Part shown: positions 37,678 through 46,869 of the stretch, one piece after another
Numbering within the stretch: the stretch's first letter is position 1
How the letters are laid out: each line of letters opens with the position of its first letter
From: Aquimarina sp. RZ0
Lineage (GTDB): Bacteria; Bacteroidota; Bacteroidia; Flavobacteriales; Flavobacteriaceae
Assembly: GCF_008370685.1 (NCBI RefSeq)
Contig: NZ_VTZU01000009.1
Coordinates: forward strand, 62,001-126,000
Direction: 5' to 3'
Length of the DNA stretch: 64,000 bases
Made by a program: the position numbers and the translations under genes
Notes under the pieces: model-generated
Databases searched by the model: none
The model's input: only the letters and a program-made list of their open reading frames with translations
What the model was told of the DNA's origin: nothing

Positions 37678-38043
37678 ACGTCAATTTACTTAATTTTAGT
37701 AGTTTCTTAAGATGGTTCCGTTAGTAAATGTAATTATTTTTACTACAGAACATCAAATGCAGTAACAATATTATTAAGTAGTTGTTAATTTGAAGCTAAC
37801 AATTCTATGAATTAACTAAATTTACTGCGATGAATGTTACATGTATCTAGGATTAACTATTTTATTTAATTCTAGTATTAATTATAAAAAACATTAAGAA
37901 CTTTAGCTATGTTTAATTAGACACGGCTACTTTAGTAAATTACTTCGAGGCAAGCTCACGAGGCATTTATTAAAAAAACATTTCGATTTCGAGACAAGTC
38001 TTAGAGCATTTAAATCTCGATTATCGAGTAAAATCTAATAACA
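37678..38043. other. Divergent intergenic region carrying dispersed repeat copy A
   Basis: 366 bp between the fused E1 gene (minus) and the 2OG-Fe(II) oxygenase (plus). The half nearest the oxygenase is occupied by repeat copy A (37935-38032). No ORF or clear promoter consensus is seen in the rest. Confidence 0.6.
37935..38032 (+). repeat. Dispersed intergenic repeat, copy A
   Basis: About 98 bp, beginning GTAAATTACTTCGAGGCAAG, with a central A-tract and TTTCGATTTCGAG, ending CTCGATTATCGAG (38016-38028) and TAAA. Same order of blocks and same strand as copies at 44643, 56388 and 57493. It ends 12 bp before the oxygenase start codon. Confidence 0.85.
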
Positions 38044-38994
38044 ATGAACAATATACCAAGTGTCGATTTGGCGGATTTTTTATCAGATAATACAGTGATT
38101 AAGCAAAAATTTGTCACTGAAATAGGAAAGGCATATGAAGAAATAGGTTTTGTAGCCCTAAAAAATCATTTTTTGGAGGATTTGCTCGTAGATAACTTAT
38201 ATAAAGAAGTAAAATCGTTTTTTGCTTTACCTCTGGAAATCAAGCAAAAGTATGAAATAGAAGGATTAGGCGGTCAGCGAGGATATATTTCTTTTGGTAA
38301 AGAACATGCTAAAGGAAAAAAGGAAGGAGATTTAAAAGAGTTTTGGCATTTTGGTCAAGAACCTGAAAAGGATGCTAATTTAATTGAAGAATACCCTCTT
38401 AATGTGCAGGTAGAAGAGCTTAAAAACTTTAATGCTACAGGTATGAAAGCATACAAGATGTTAGAAAAAACAGGTATATATGTACTACGGGCTTTAGCTT
38501 TGTATCTGGGATTAGATGAATTCTATTTTGATCATTGGGCAAAGAATGGTAATAGTATTTTGAGGCCTATTCACTATCCTCCCATCTCAGAAGAACCCAA
38601 AGGAGCTGTACGTGCCGGAGCACATGGAGATATAAATTTAATAACTTTGCTCATGGGAGCTTCTACAGGAGGGTTACAGGTTCAGCGAAAAGACGGTACC
38701 TGGATGGACGCAATACCAAAAGAAGATGAATTAGTAATCAATGTTGGTGATATGCTGGAAAGACTTACAAATAACAAATTACGATCTACTATTCATAGAG
38801 TAACTAATCCTCCTAAAGAACAATGGAATACTCCTAGATATTCTATACCTTTTTTCATGCATCCAAGAAGTGATATGAGTTTGAACTGTATAGAAGAATG
38901 TATTACGGACAAAAACCCAAAACATTATGAAGATATTACTGCTGGTGATTTTTTACATCAAAGATTAGTAGAGATCGGATTAATAAAAAAATAA
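38044..38994 (+). CDS. Isopenicillin-N-synthase-family 2OG-Fe(II) oxygenase
   Basis: 316 residues. N-terminal DIOX_N-like part (SVDLADF at the start; FFALPLEIKQKY). The iron ligands are the HGD in RAGAHGDINLITLL and the His in STIHRVTNPP. The co-substrate motif is RYSIPFFMHP. Enzymes of this group oxidise small molecules using 2-oxoglutarate and oxygen; the substrate is unknown. The SUI1 gene begins 11 bp downstream, so they are probably co-transcribed. Dispersed repeat copy A lies immediately upstream of the start. Confidence 0.9.
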   Translation: MNNIPSVDLADFLSDNTVIKQKFVTEIGKAYEEIGFVALKNHFLEDLLVDNLYKEVKSFFALPLEIKQKYEIEGLGGQRGYISFGKEHAKGKKEGDLKEFWHFGQEPEKDANLIEEYPLNVQVEELKNFNATGMKAYKMLEKTGIYVLRALALYLGLDEFYFDHWAKNGNSILRPIHYPPISEEPKGAVRAGAHGDINLITLLMGASTGGLQVQRKDGTWMDAIPKEDELVINVGDMLERLTNNKLRSTIHRVTNPPKEQWNTPRYSIPFFMHPRSDMSLNCIEECITDKNPKHYEDITAGDFLHQRLVEIGLIKK

Positions 38995-39005
38995 AATGTT
39001 ACACC

Positions 39006-39335
39006 ATGGATTTACAAGATCAATTAAAAAATCTATTTCCTGATCACCAGATTACTGAAACAGATGTTACAAGTGATAAAAAAGATGATATTTGGATGCA
39101 GGATAATCCAATTATATGCAAATATGAAAAAAGAAAGGGGAAACCAATTACCATACTAGAAGGATATACTGGTGCTGATGAAGATTTTAAAAAACTGGCT
39201 AAAGAAATAAAAACAAAACTCAGTGTAGGAGGAAGTTTTAAAAATGAATGCATCATCATTCAGGGAGATTATAGAGATAAGATCATGAATATTTTGCAAG
39301 AAAAAGGGTTTAAAGTCAAAAGAGTCGGAGGATAA
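39006..39335 (+). CDS. SUI1/eIF1-family translation initiation factor-like protein (YciH-like)
   Basis: 109 residues. The C-terminal two thirds is a SUI1 domain: RKGKPITILEGYTGADEDF, KLSVGGSFKNECIIIQGD, then KIMNILQEKGFKVKRVGG. The family resembles eukaryotic eIF1 and bacterial YciH, which can affect start-codon selection. It follows the oxygenase gene after 11 bp. Confidence 0.92.
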   Translation: MDLQDQLKNLFPDHQITETDVTSDKKDDIWMQDNPIICKYEKRKGKPITILEGYTGADEDFKKLAKEIKTKLSVGGSFKNECIIIQGDYRDKIMNILQEKGFKVKRVGG

Positions 39336-39347
39336 ACTTTAGAGCTT

Positions 39348-39490
39348 GTTTAAAAACCTTACTTCCTGAAAACAAATATTTTAAGAACCGTGAGCTTACT
39401 TCAAATAATTAAAATATCTCGATATTCTCATCATTTGAAGTGTCCTCAGAACCTCAAACTATTGATTTTCAATTTGTATTCTTTTTAAAC
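39348..39490. repeat. 143-bp nested inverted repeat
   Basis: Three pairs of arms share the same centre (about 39419.5): GTTTAAAAA (39348-39356) with TTTTTAAAC (39482-39490); ACTTCAAAT (39398-39406) with ATTTGAAGT (39433-39441); AATATC (39413-39418) with GATATT (39421-39426). Additional scattered matches lie between. It fills most of the gap between the SUI1 and DUF1835 genes. It could be a decayed MITE or a large transcript hairpin. Confidence 0.75.
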
Positions 39491-39532
39491 ATACTCTTAT
39501 AAAAAGAATTATACATCTAAAAAACTGTACAA

Positions 39533-40468
39533 TTGGGGACAAAAACTTTACATATTACTAACGGTGATAGCTTAACAAATCGCCTGAAAGAATTAAATCT
39601 GGTAGAAGGAGAATTCCTTATTTGGCGAGAAATGCTTTGTGAAGGTCCTACAGATATTAAAATTGAAACAACTACTGCAATTGCCAAACGCAAAACTTTT
39701 CTAAAAAAATACTATAGAATATCTCAAGATGATTATGAGGCAAAATTTATATCTCAAATTAAAAAAATTGATGATTCCTCCTATGAAGAAATTATTCTCT
39801 GGTTTGAGTATGATTTATTCTGTCATATCAATATGATAGCAGCCATAAGCCTATTACTTAGAAAAGGAATAAACAATATTCCTATTTATCTTGTATGTAG
39901 TGGAAGAGTTGAGAATTCGAAGAAATGTTTGGGGCTATGTGAATTATCAGATATTCAATTAAAACAACATTTTGAAAATAAGGTTTTATTAAATACAAAT
40001 GATCTGGAATTGGCTTCGCATATCTGGACACTTTATTGCGAATCAAACCCGAGTAAGATTGCCGGTCAAATTAAAAAAGAGTCATCATTTGATTATTTAT
40101 CAATTTGTCTCAGAGCACACTTACAAAGATTTCCAAATATGCTAACAGGCTTAAACACTCTAGAATATAATATTCTGGAGATGATTGATAAGCACCAGAT
40201 TAAAAACATAAAACAATTAATGGGATATGCCTTAGAATATCAAGGGTTTTATGGATATGGAGATATGCAAATGAAACGTGTTCTGGCAAGACTTTTTCAA
40301 TTTTTAGATCAAACTAAAGAACGCCTTGTACTTACAGAAAGAGGTAGACTGGCATTAGAGCAAAAAAAGAATTTTTATAATACGCAAATATTGGATTGGT
40401 ACTACGGAGGAGTAAAAAAATATGATTACCTGTATAATGGCGAAACTCATAAATTATTAAAATTATAA
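39533..40468 (+). CDS. DUF1835 domain protein
   Basis: 311 residues. The N-terminal KTLHITNGDSLTNRLKEL and FLIWREMLCEGPT are the DUF1835 signature; DUF3658-like sequence follows, with LILWFEYDLFCHINM-type residues. Function unknown. The start is a TTG at 39533: the next in-frame ATG is at about residue 34 and would remove the conserved GDS segment. It is followed after a single base by the nucleoside phosphorylase gene, so the two are co-transcribed. Confidence 0.85.
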   Translation: MGTKTLHITNGDSLTNRLKELNLVEGEFLIWREMLCEGPTDIKIETTTAIAKRKTFLKKYYRISQDDYEAKFISQIKKIDDSSYEEIILWFEYDLFCHINMIAAISLLLRKGINNIPIYLVCSGRVENSKKCLGLCELSDIQLKQHFENKVLLNTNDLELASHIWTLYCESNPSKIAGQIKKESSFDYLSICLRAHLQRFPNMLTGLNTLEYNILEMIDKHQIKNIKQLMGYALEYQGFYGYGDMQMKRVLARLFQFLDQTKERLVLTERGRLALEQKKNFYNTQILDWYYGGVKKYDYLYNGETHKLLKL

Positions 40469-40469
40469 T

Positions 40470-41354
40470 ATGACCATAGCCAAATCCGAACTTATTCTCA
40501 ATGAAGATGGGAGTATTTATCATTTAAATCTCAAACCAGAGCAACTTGCTAAAACTATTATAACTGTTGGAGATCCTGATCGTGTAGCTGAGGTGACTAC
40601 CAATTTTGATACCATAGAATGTAAAGTTCAAAAAAGAGAATTTCATACGCAAACCGGAACCTATCGAGGAAAAAGAATTACTGTTATTTCTACAGGTATC
40701 GGGACAGATAATATAGATATTGTATTTAATGAATTAGATGCATTAGCAAATATTGATTTTAATACCAGAAAAATAAAAGAAGAACATACTTCCTTAAATA
40801 TTATCAGAATTGGTACATCCGGAGCAATACAGGCCGATATCCCTATTGACAGCTTTGTTGTTACACAAGTGGCTATAGGTTTTGACAGCTTACTTCATTA
40901 CTATAATAGTAAACATATTCAGTTTCCTCAAATCTCAGAATCCTTAATGAAACATTTAAATTGGGATACAGATAAATCCTCACCTTATGTCGTGACCTTT
41001 GATAAAAAACTAGGAAGACATATGCGTGGAGAAATCCAAACAAAAGGTTTTACGGCTACTAATATTGGATTCTATGGACCGCAAGGTCGAATTCTAAGAA
41101 TACCATTGTCTGATCCTCAATTAAATGAAAAGCTAACTTCTTTTGAGTACGCAGATAAAAAAATTGCCAACTTAGAAATGGAAACAGCAGGAATATATGG
41201 TATGGCAAAACTTCTGGGTCATCGAGCTGTTTCTATGAATGCCATTCTTGCGAATAGAATTACAGGAGAATTCAGTAAGAACCCTAAAAAAACAGTCGAT
41301 ACTCTCATAAAATACACATTGGATAAAATTATAAGTTATCAAGATGAGATTTAA
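40470..41354 (+). CDS. Nucleoside phosphorylase (uridine phosphorylase-like)
   Basis: 294 residues of the PNP/UDP family: TVGDPDRVAEVT near residue 33, VISTGIGTDNIDIVFNEL, RIGTSGAIQADIPI, and NLEMETAGIYGMAKLLG with the conserved substrate-binding EMET. The enzymes split nucleosides with phosphate in salvage. Preference for uridine or purines is not certain. It starts one base after the DUF1835 gene. Confidence 0.9.
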   Translation: MTIAKSELILNEDGSIYHLNLKPEQLAKTIITVGDPDRVAEVTTNFDTIECKVQKREFHTQTGTYRGKRITVISTGIGTDNIDIVFNELDALANIDFNTRKIKEEHTSLNIIRIGTSGAIQADIPIDSFVVTQVAIGFDSLLHYYNSKHIQFPQISESLMKHLNWDTDKSSPYVVTFDKKLGRHMRGEIQTKGFTATNIGFYGPQGRILRIPLSDPQLNEKLTSFEYADKKIANLEMETAGIYGMAKLLGHRAVSMNAILANRITGEFSKNPKKTVDTLIKYTLDKIISYQDEI

Positions 41355-41398
41355 TACAGAGGTAACATTATAGAATTTATGAACTTGTAATTTTAAAA

Positions 41399-43471
41399 AT
41401 GCAATCAAAAGAATACCCACACAGACATAGAGATATTAACTGGCTCAGTTTTAACGAAAGAGTCTTACAAGAAGCCGAAGATGAATCTACCCCTCTATTA
41501 GAGCGATTAAAGTTTTTAGCAATATTTTCATCTAATTTAGATGAATATTTTAGCGTTAGAGTTTCCAGGCTTCGGCAAATAAAAAATATTGACAAGGATA
41601 TACGAAAAAAACTAGCTTTAAAACCAAATAAACAGGTTAAGGAAATCTTAGGTAAAGTAAAAAAACAGCAAGAAAGGTTTGGTGATATTTTTTATAAAAA
41701 ATTAATTCCAGGACTCGCTAGTTATCATATATATCTTATTGATGAAAACAGATTCGATTTTAATCAGCAAGCATTTGCTACAGAATATTTTATCTCTCAA
41801 ATTCTTCCTTTTATTAAAACTAAGACCATCAATCTTTCTGAAGAAAAATCAACATTTCTGGAAAATAATAAATTGTATTACTTAGTTACTTTTGGAGATG
41901 AGGAAACCGTGGGTGTTATTAATATTCCATCGGATACTCTGGGAAGATTTGTGTGTTTTCCTTCAACGAACGAAAAGACATTTATTACTTTTCTTGATGA
42001 CATCATAAAAATGAATATGGGTCAGGTTTTTGAAAATCAAGAAGTAACAGGATGTTTCGAAATAAAGTTATCTAGAGATGCAGAATTATATATAGAGGAT
42101 GAGTTTGAAGGAATTTTAGCCGAAAAAATAAAAGAATCTCTATCAAAACGTGATAAAGGACAACCTACGCGACTTCTTTATGACTCATCCATGCCAAAGG
42201 ATATCAAAAGAAAACTCCGCAAATACTTAGATTTAGGAAAAATAGATATGATGCCTGGTGGAAAATATCATAATTTTAGTGATTTTTTCAGTTTTCCGAA
42301 CCCTACCAATAATCCCATTTTGCACTATAAAGCTGTTAATGAAGTAGAACATCCGTTTTTTGACCGGATGGGAAAAGATTATTTTAAAATTATTGAGCAG
42401 CAAGATCAACTTGTACATTTTCCGTATATGTCATTTAATTATGTACAAAATTTCATGAATCAAGCTGCCAATGATAGCCAGGTAACCGAAATAAAAATTT
42501 CTCTATACAGAATAGCCAAAGAATCTGAACTTACAAGTTCTCTAATAAAAGCACTGGGAAACGGTAAAAAAGTAACTGTTTTTGTAGAAGCAAAAGCACG
42601 TTTTGATGAAGAAAACAATCTGAAATGGGGTAAAATTTTTGAAGAAAAAGGAGCTTCTGTATTTTACAGTTATCCAAAAATAAAGGTACATTCCAAAATA
42701 TTACTCATTAAGAGAAAGGAAGATAACATAGTCAATACATATGGATATATTGGTACAGGTAATTTTAATGCTAAAACTTCAAAAATATATTGTGACCACG
42801 GAATATTTACTGCTAATAAAAAAATAACAAAAGAGCTGACAGAAGTTTTTGAGCTATTATCAGGTAAAATGGTTTTACTTAAACCTAAATACCTATTAGT
42901 ATCACCTTTTACGACAAGAAAAACATTTGAAGAACTCATAGATACTGAAATTGCAAATGCTGAAAAAGGCAAATCGTCTGGAATTACTGCTAAACTAAAT
43001 AGTTTGGAGGATAAAGAAATTATTAATAAATTATATGATGCCAGCAATGCAGGTGTTACAATACGATTATTAGTACGAGGATTCTCCTGTTTAATCCCTG
43101 GTTTAAAAGGAATCAGTGAAAACATTGAAATCACAAGTATTGTAGATCGATATTTAGAACACGGCAGAATCTACCATTTTAATAATGACAATAATCCCAA
43201 AATGTATATCGGAAGTGCAGATTGGATGACTCGCAATCTGGATAAACGTATAGAGGTACTAGTACCTATTATTGATAAAACGTGTAAAAAACAATTAAAA
43301 GAGATTCTTGATATACAATTAAATGATACTACAAAAGCAAGAATACAAACAGCAGAAGAAACAAACCCATATAAAAAGCGAATAGACAATGAATCGTCTA
43401 TTCACTCTCAATATCAGATTAGAGAATATTTAAAAAAAATACAAGCTCCAGAAAATATATTATCCAAATAA
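41399..43471 (+). CDS. ppk1: Polyphosphate kinase 1
   Basis: 690 residues, the normal length. N domain: RDINWLSFNERVLQEA. The phosphorylated His lies in KIKVHSKILLIKRK (about residue 430), and the second active-site His in GRIYHFNN (about 591), matching the two essential histidines of E. coli PPK. GYIGTGNFNAKTSKIY and YIGSADWMTRNLDKR are the PLD-like motifs. Makes inorganic polyphosphate from ATP at the inner membrane. No ppx is adjacent in this window. The last 12 bp overlap a small convergent ORF. Confidence 0.96.
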   Translation: MQSKEYPHRHRDINWLSFNERVLQEAEDESTPLLERLKFLAIFSSNLDEYFSVRVSRLRQIKNIDKDIRKKLALKPNKQVKEILGKVKKQQERFGDIFYKKLIPGLASYHIYLIDENRFDFNQQAFATEYFISQILPFIKTKTINLSEEKSTFLENNKLYYLVTFGDEETVGVINIPSDTLGRFVCFPSTNEKTFITFLDDIIKMNMGQVFENQEVTGCFEIKLSRDAELYIEDEFEGILAEKIKESLSKRDKGQPTRLLYDSSMPKDIKRKLRKYLDLGKIDMMPGGKYHNFSDFFSFPNPTNNPILHYKAVNEVEHPFFDRMGKDYFKIIEQQDQLVHFPYMSFNYVQNFMNQAANDSQVTEIKISLYRIAKESELTSSLIKALGNGKKVTVFVEAKARFDEENNLKWGKIFEEKGASVFYSYPKIKVHSKILLIKRKEDNIVNTYGYIGTGNFNAKTSKIYCDHGIFTANKKITKELTEVFELLSGKMVLLKPKYLLVSPFTTRKTFEELIDTEIANAEKGKSSGITAKLNSLEDKEIINKLYDASNAGVTIRLLVRGFSCLIPGLKGISENIEITSIVDRYLEHGRIYHFNNDNNPKMYIGSADWMTRNLDKRIEVLVPIIDKTCKKQLKEILDIQLNDTTKARIQTAEETNPYKKRIDNESSIHSQYQIREYLKKIQAPENILSK

Positions 43472-43723
43472 TATTTTTAGACTGATCAGCAAGTTCGTTA
43501 CTATTAATAGGGCTATAAAAATAATAACTCCATTTTCAAATGAATTACTTTTTAGTTTTGCCACCTTGACACGCGCATTTTTGTTTTTAAAAATATTCTT
43601 TTTCATAGCAATATTATTTTTGTTTACGTTAAAAGTAATAGATTTATAGGATTTATATTTCAAATATACTAAAACATTAATTAGTAACAACGATAAAAAA
43701 CACAAATAATCGATAAAAAACAT
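43460..43723 (-). CDS. Small hypothetical membrane protein
   Basis: 87 residues with two strongly hydrophobic stretches (about 3-21 and 66-86) separated by a Lys-rich basic loop, the layout of a two-helix membrane protein. No family recognised. It overlaps the 3' end of ppk1 by 12 bp and stands divergent from the binding-protein-like gene at 43758. The hydrophobic-basic-hydrophobic pattern argues it is real, but it could be a chance ORF. Confidence 0.45.
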   Translation of the reverse strand: MFFIDYLCFLSLLLINVLVYLKYKSYKSITFNVNKNNIAMKKNIFKNKNARVKVAKLKSNSFENGVIIFIALLIVTNLLISLKILFG

Positions 43724-43757
43724 TTTTATTCTTTTTTTTCTAAAATAGACAACTATT

Positions 43758-44609
43758 ATGCATACTATAAAAATCGGAGGCGTACCAGAGCATTTTAATC
43801 TACCATGGCATCTAACTATTGAAGATCAATCGTATCTACGAAATGACATACAACTTGAATGGATTAACTTTCCCGGCGGTACGGGAGCCATGTGCGAAGC
43901 ACTTCGTAATAAAGATATAGACATAGCAATTATATTAACAGAGGGGATAGTAAAAGATATTATAGCTGGTAACCCATCCAGAATTGTTCAAACCTATATA
44001 CAATCTCCATTAATTTGGGGAATCCACGTAGGTTATCATTCTCCTTATTATAGTATCAAAGATATAGAAAACACATCGGCCGCAATCAGTCGATATGGAT
44101 CAGGCTCTCATTTGATGGCATATATAAATGCTCAAAAGAATAACTGGGATACGTCGACATTGAAATTTGAGGTTATAAAAAACTTAGATGGAGCTGTCGA
44201 AGCGCTAACACATAAAAATGCAGATTACTTTATGTGGGAACATTTCACAACAAAACCATTGGTGGACAATAAAACTTTTAGGAGGATTGCAGACTGCCCT
44301 ACTCCATGGCCATGTTTTGTAGTTGCTGTCAGAGAAGAAATTATAGATTCTAAAAAGCTTCAATTAAGCACTATTTTAGACATTATTAATAATACCACAA
44401 CAGATTTTAAAAACATCCCAAGTATTGACAAAACATTAGCTACCCGGTATGATCAGAAACTACAAGATATCAGAGCCTGGTTAAACCTTACAGAATGGAG
44501 TCAATCCTTGATAACAAACCAAACCTTACAAGAAGTACAAGAGCAATTATATCAACTCGATATTATAGATAAGATTATAGATCCTGAAAAATTAATTACT
44601 CGAGTATAA
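43758..44609 (+). CDS. Periplasmic-binding-protein-like protein without signal peptide
   Basis: 283 residues resembling the NMT1/ThiY/SsuA type II solute-binding fold: IKIGGVPEHFNLPW, WINFPGGTGAMCEAL, and DIAIILTEGIVKDIIAG. The start MHTIKIGG leads straight into the first strand, so there is no signal peptide or lipobox, and no ABC permease or ATPase gene lies next to it. It therefore likely acts in the cytoplasm. A small-molecule-binding role is inferred from fold only. Confidence 0.75.
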   Translation: MHTIKIGGVPEHFNLPWHLTIEDQSYLRNDIQLEWINFPGGTGAMCEALRNKDIDIAIILTEGIVKDIIAGNPSRIVQTYIQSPLIWGIHVGYHSPYYSIKDIENTSAAISRYGSGSHLMAYINAQKNNWDTSTLKFEVIKNLDGAVEALTHKNADYFMWEHFTTKPLVDNKTFRRIADCPTPWPCFVVAVREEIIDSKKLQLSTILDIINNTTTDFKNIPSIDKTLATRYDQKLQDIRAWLNLTEWSQSLITNQTLQEVQEQLYQLDIIDKIIDPEKLITRV

Positions 44610-44993
44610 GCAACCAATTCTTAAATTCTTCATCTTTATAGAGTAAACTACGGGGCGAGTCACGAAGTATTTATTGAAAAAAAACATTTTGATTTCGAGG
44701 CGAGTATTTACATCTCGATTATCGAGTAAAAAAGGCTTTTACAAATAGTAAACTTGGATCAGGGTACAGTTCATTAAAAGGGAATTTACATGCAATAGTA
44801 CTAAGGCCAAATTTATATTCAAGCCATCATTTTATGGAGTACTTTTTTTAGAGGTTTCGGTTATAGAACCTTGTTTAGATTTTTGTTACTTTAACTTATC
44901 AAAAGAAGAAATCAGCAGCATTTACCAGCAAAATTCGTATCCAAACACCTATTATGCAAGCTTTTTGGATAAACTTGGAAAACAAAAAATATC
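44610..44993. other. Intergenic region with dispersed repeat copy B
   Basis: 384 bp. The first part holds repeat copy B (44643-44730). The 3' part has one frame open for about 75 codons up to the TGA that overlaps the next start codon, but it lacks a usable start codon (see rejected items). Confidence 0.6.
44643..44730 (+). repeat. Dispersed intergenic repeat, copy B
   Basis: About 88 bp. Begins GTAAACTACGGGGCGAGTCA, continues with ATTTATTGAAAAAAAACATT and GATTTCGAGGCGAG, and ends CTCGATTATCGAG (44714-44726) plus TAAA. Shorter than the other three copies between the second CGAG block and the terminal palindrome. Confidence 0.85.
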
Positions 44994-45584
44994 ATGAAAA
45001 AGACGTTAGTATTCATAACAATTTTATTATTATCTCTATTCGGGTTTGGGCAAGACACTTCAGAAATAGCACTAAGAGATATCAAAAAAAATGAAGTAAG
45101 TATTAATCCACTCAATCTTATTGCATTTGCTGCTTTGGATGTAGATTATGAGCGAGTGTTAAACAGTCACAGCACATTAGGTTTTGATTTTTTTTACAGA
45201 TTTAGCGACTCGACCGATGATAATGATGATATTATTGATACTGATGGAATTTTTGATAAAGAAATAGCATTTACTACACGGTTCAAATATTTTTTTGGTC
45301 ATAGAATTGCCAGAGGTTTTTATGTAGAAGCCTTTGGTATGTTATCCTCAGGAGAACATGATACGTATGTTGAAGTGTTTAATGATGTAGGAAATTTTAT
45401 TGGTTCTCGTGATGTAGAAGAAGCATATACTGATTTTGCACTCGGTTTTGCTGTAGGAGGAAAATTTGTTGCCAGAAACGGTTTTTTTATAGATTTAGGA
45501 TTTGGTTTAGGAAGAAATTTATTTAGTAAAAATAGCCCACAAATAATTTTAAGACCCAACTTATATTTAGGATATAGGTTCTAA
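44994..45584 (+). CDS. Secreted outer-membrane beta-barrel-like protein (DUF3575-type)
   Basis: 196 residues. Signal peptide of about 19 residues (MKKTLVFITILLLSLFGFGQ). The mature part has alternating strands: NEVSINPLNLIAFAALDVDY, STLGFDFFYRF, FTTRFKYFFGHR, and it ends NLYLGYRF, with a terminal Phe typical of outer-membrane beta-barrels. An acidic loop (TDDNDDIIDTDG) lies near residues 74-85. Specific function unknown. Confidence 0.75.
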   Translation: MKKTLVFITILLLSLFGFGQDTSEIALRDIKKNEVSINPLNLIAFAALDVDYERVLNSHSTLGFDFFYRFSDSTDDNDDIIDTDGIFDKEIAFTTRFKYFFGHRIARGFYVEAFGMLSSGEHDTYVEVFNDVGNFIGSRDVEEAYTDFALGFAVGGKFVARNGFFIDLGFGLGRNLFSKNSPQIILRPNLYLGYRF

Positions 45585-45884
45585 AATGTAGATAAATCAC
45601 TTTAATTCACCTCTAAAAGTAGGGTTTTCTTGTATTAAAACGTTGTATAAATAGAGACTAAAATATTTTATCCACAAATTATTATTATATTTTAGAATAT
45701 ATTAACATTTTTTATCAATAAAGATTAGAGAAATATTAATTCTGATATATTGAGGTAAAGGCATATGTAAAAAGTTAAATTATTTTGTACATTTGCCCTG
45801 CCTACCCTAATAAAATAATTAATAAAGATATGTACGCAACCATTTATGTAAGTGTGCATCTTAGAATTAACTAACAAATCAATT
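45585..45884. promoter_or_regulatory. Intergenic region with possible Bacteroidota promoter at 45788-45795
   Basis: 300 bp without an ORF I would accept. TACATTTG at 45788-45795 fits the Bacteroidota -7 consensus TAnnTTTG. A weak TATG at about 45763-45766 lies 21 bp upstream where the -33 TTTG is expected. It would drive the small membrane-protein gene at 45885. Confidence 0.35.
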
Positions 45885-46061
45885 ATGGTAATTTTTCTAC
45901 TTATTCTTGGAGGGCTGATAGCATTCAATTTTGTTCTTTTGAAATTTAGTATTCAATCTGTTGATTCGGATAAGAAAAAATTAAGAAAGAAGAAAGTTGT
46001 AACTACTTCTTCATTAGAAGACACTAAAACTAAAACCACTGGAATACCAAAAGCTGCATAA
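45885..46061 (+). CDS. Small single-span membrane protein
   Basis: 58 residues from the ATG at 45885 (the longer GTG start at 45852 adds no conserved-looking sequence). One membrane helix (about 1-20, MVIFLLILGGLIAFNFVLL) is followed by a Lys-rich stretch KKKLRKKKV and a Ser/Thr-rich tail. No family recognised. It is convergent with ung, with a 5-bp gap. Confidence 0.55.
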   Translation: MVIFLLILGGLIAFNFVLLKFSIQSVDSDKKKLRKKKVVTTSSLEDTKTKTTGIPKAA

Positions 46062-46066
46062 TTATC

Positions 46067-46732
46067 TTACCATTTAATTGGTATTTGGTTCGTTTTTGAT
46101 AAGTGTGTATTAGTTTTACTAAAATGCTTATTTCCGAACCAGTAACCTCTATTAGCACTCAGAGGAGATGGATGTCCACTCGTTAATACGCAATGTTTTG
46201 TGGCATCTATTTTAGCTCCTTTTTTCTTTGCAAAACCTCCCCACAGCAAAAATACTACATCCTCTTTATACGTTGATATCGATTGAATTACAGTATCTGT
46301 AAACTGTTCCCAGCCTTTGTTTTGATGAGACCCAGCTTGATGTGCTCTTACTGTCAATGTAGCATTTAATAACAATATTCCTTGTTTCGCCCATCTTTCC
46401 AAGTTACCATTAGATGCAAAAGGAACTCCTATATCTGTTTCTATTTCTTTAAAAATATTAAGTAATGAAGGTGGAATATCTATATGATCATTTACCGAAA
46501 AACAAAGACCATGCGCCTGCCCTATTCCATGATACGGGTCTTGACCAATAATAACTACTTTAACATCCGTAAAGCTACAGTAGTCAAAAGCTGCAAAAAT
46601 CTCAGCCCCCTTAGGAAAACAAGTGTGTGTGGAATATTCCTTTTTCACAAAGGCTACCAAATCCATAAAATAAGGCTTTTCGAATTCTTCACTTAAATGC
46701 TGCCTCCAGCTCTCCTCTATATTTACATTCAT
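46067..46732 (-). CDS. ung: Uracil-DNA glycosylase, family 1
   Basis: 221 residues from the ATG at 46732; a TTG eight codons upstream also opens the frame. Catalytic block VVIIGQDPYHGIGQAHGLCF, the FSVNDHIDIPPSLLNIFKEI region, LLLNATLTVR, and the DNA-intercalation motif HPSPLSANRGYWFG. It removes uracil from DNA to start base excision repair. Stands alone, divergent from the MutS2-like gene. Confidence 0.96.
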   Translation of the reverse strand: MNVNIEESWRQHLSEEFEKPYFMDLVAFVKKEYSTHTCFPKGAEIFAAFDYCSFTDVKVVIIGQDPYHGIGQAHGLCFSVNDHIDIPPSLLNIFKEIETDIGVPFASNGNLERWAKQGILLLNATLTVRAHQAGSHQNKGWEQFTDTVIQSISTYKEDVVFLLWGGFAKKKGAKIDATKHCVLTSGHPSPLSANRGYWFGNKHFSKTNTHLSKTNQIPIKW

Positions 46733-46869
46733 AATCGTGTCTAAAAAATATTGCAATTGTTTACTTTTGCTCAGTTGTAAAACTATGATAAATAATTTTC
46801 AAAATTTAAATCTCCTCTGGAGTTTTTATGATAAAAATAATATCACCTAAAAAAATATAGGGTAAACAT

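Noticed and set aside
44760..44997. A frame open for about 75 codons ending with a TGA that overlaps the start of the beta-barrel gene, with a coding-like end (LSKEEISSIYQQNSYPNTYY).
   Set aside because: No ATG, GTG or TTG is found in a usable position in the frame and no family is recognised. It may be the tail of a decayed gene, but this cannot be supported from sequence alone.
45725..45928. 67-residue minus-strand ORF opposite the start of the small membrane protein.
   Set aside because: Overlaps the promoter and 5' part of a better plus-strand candidate and shows no family features.
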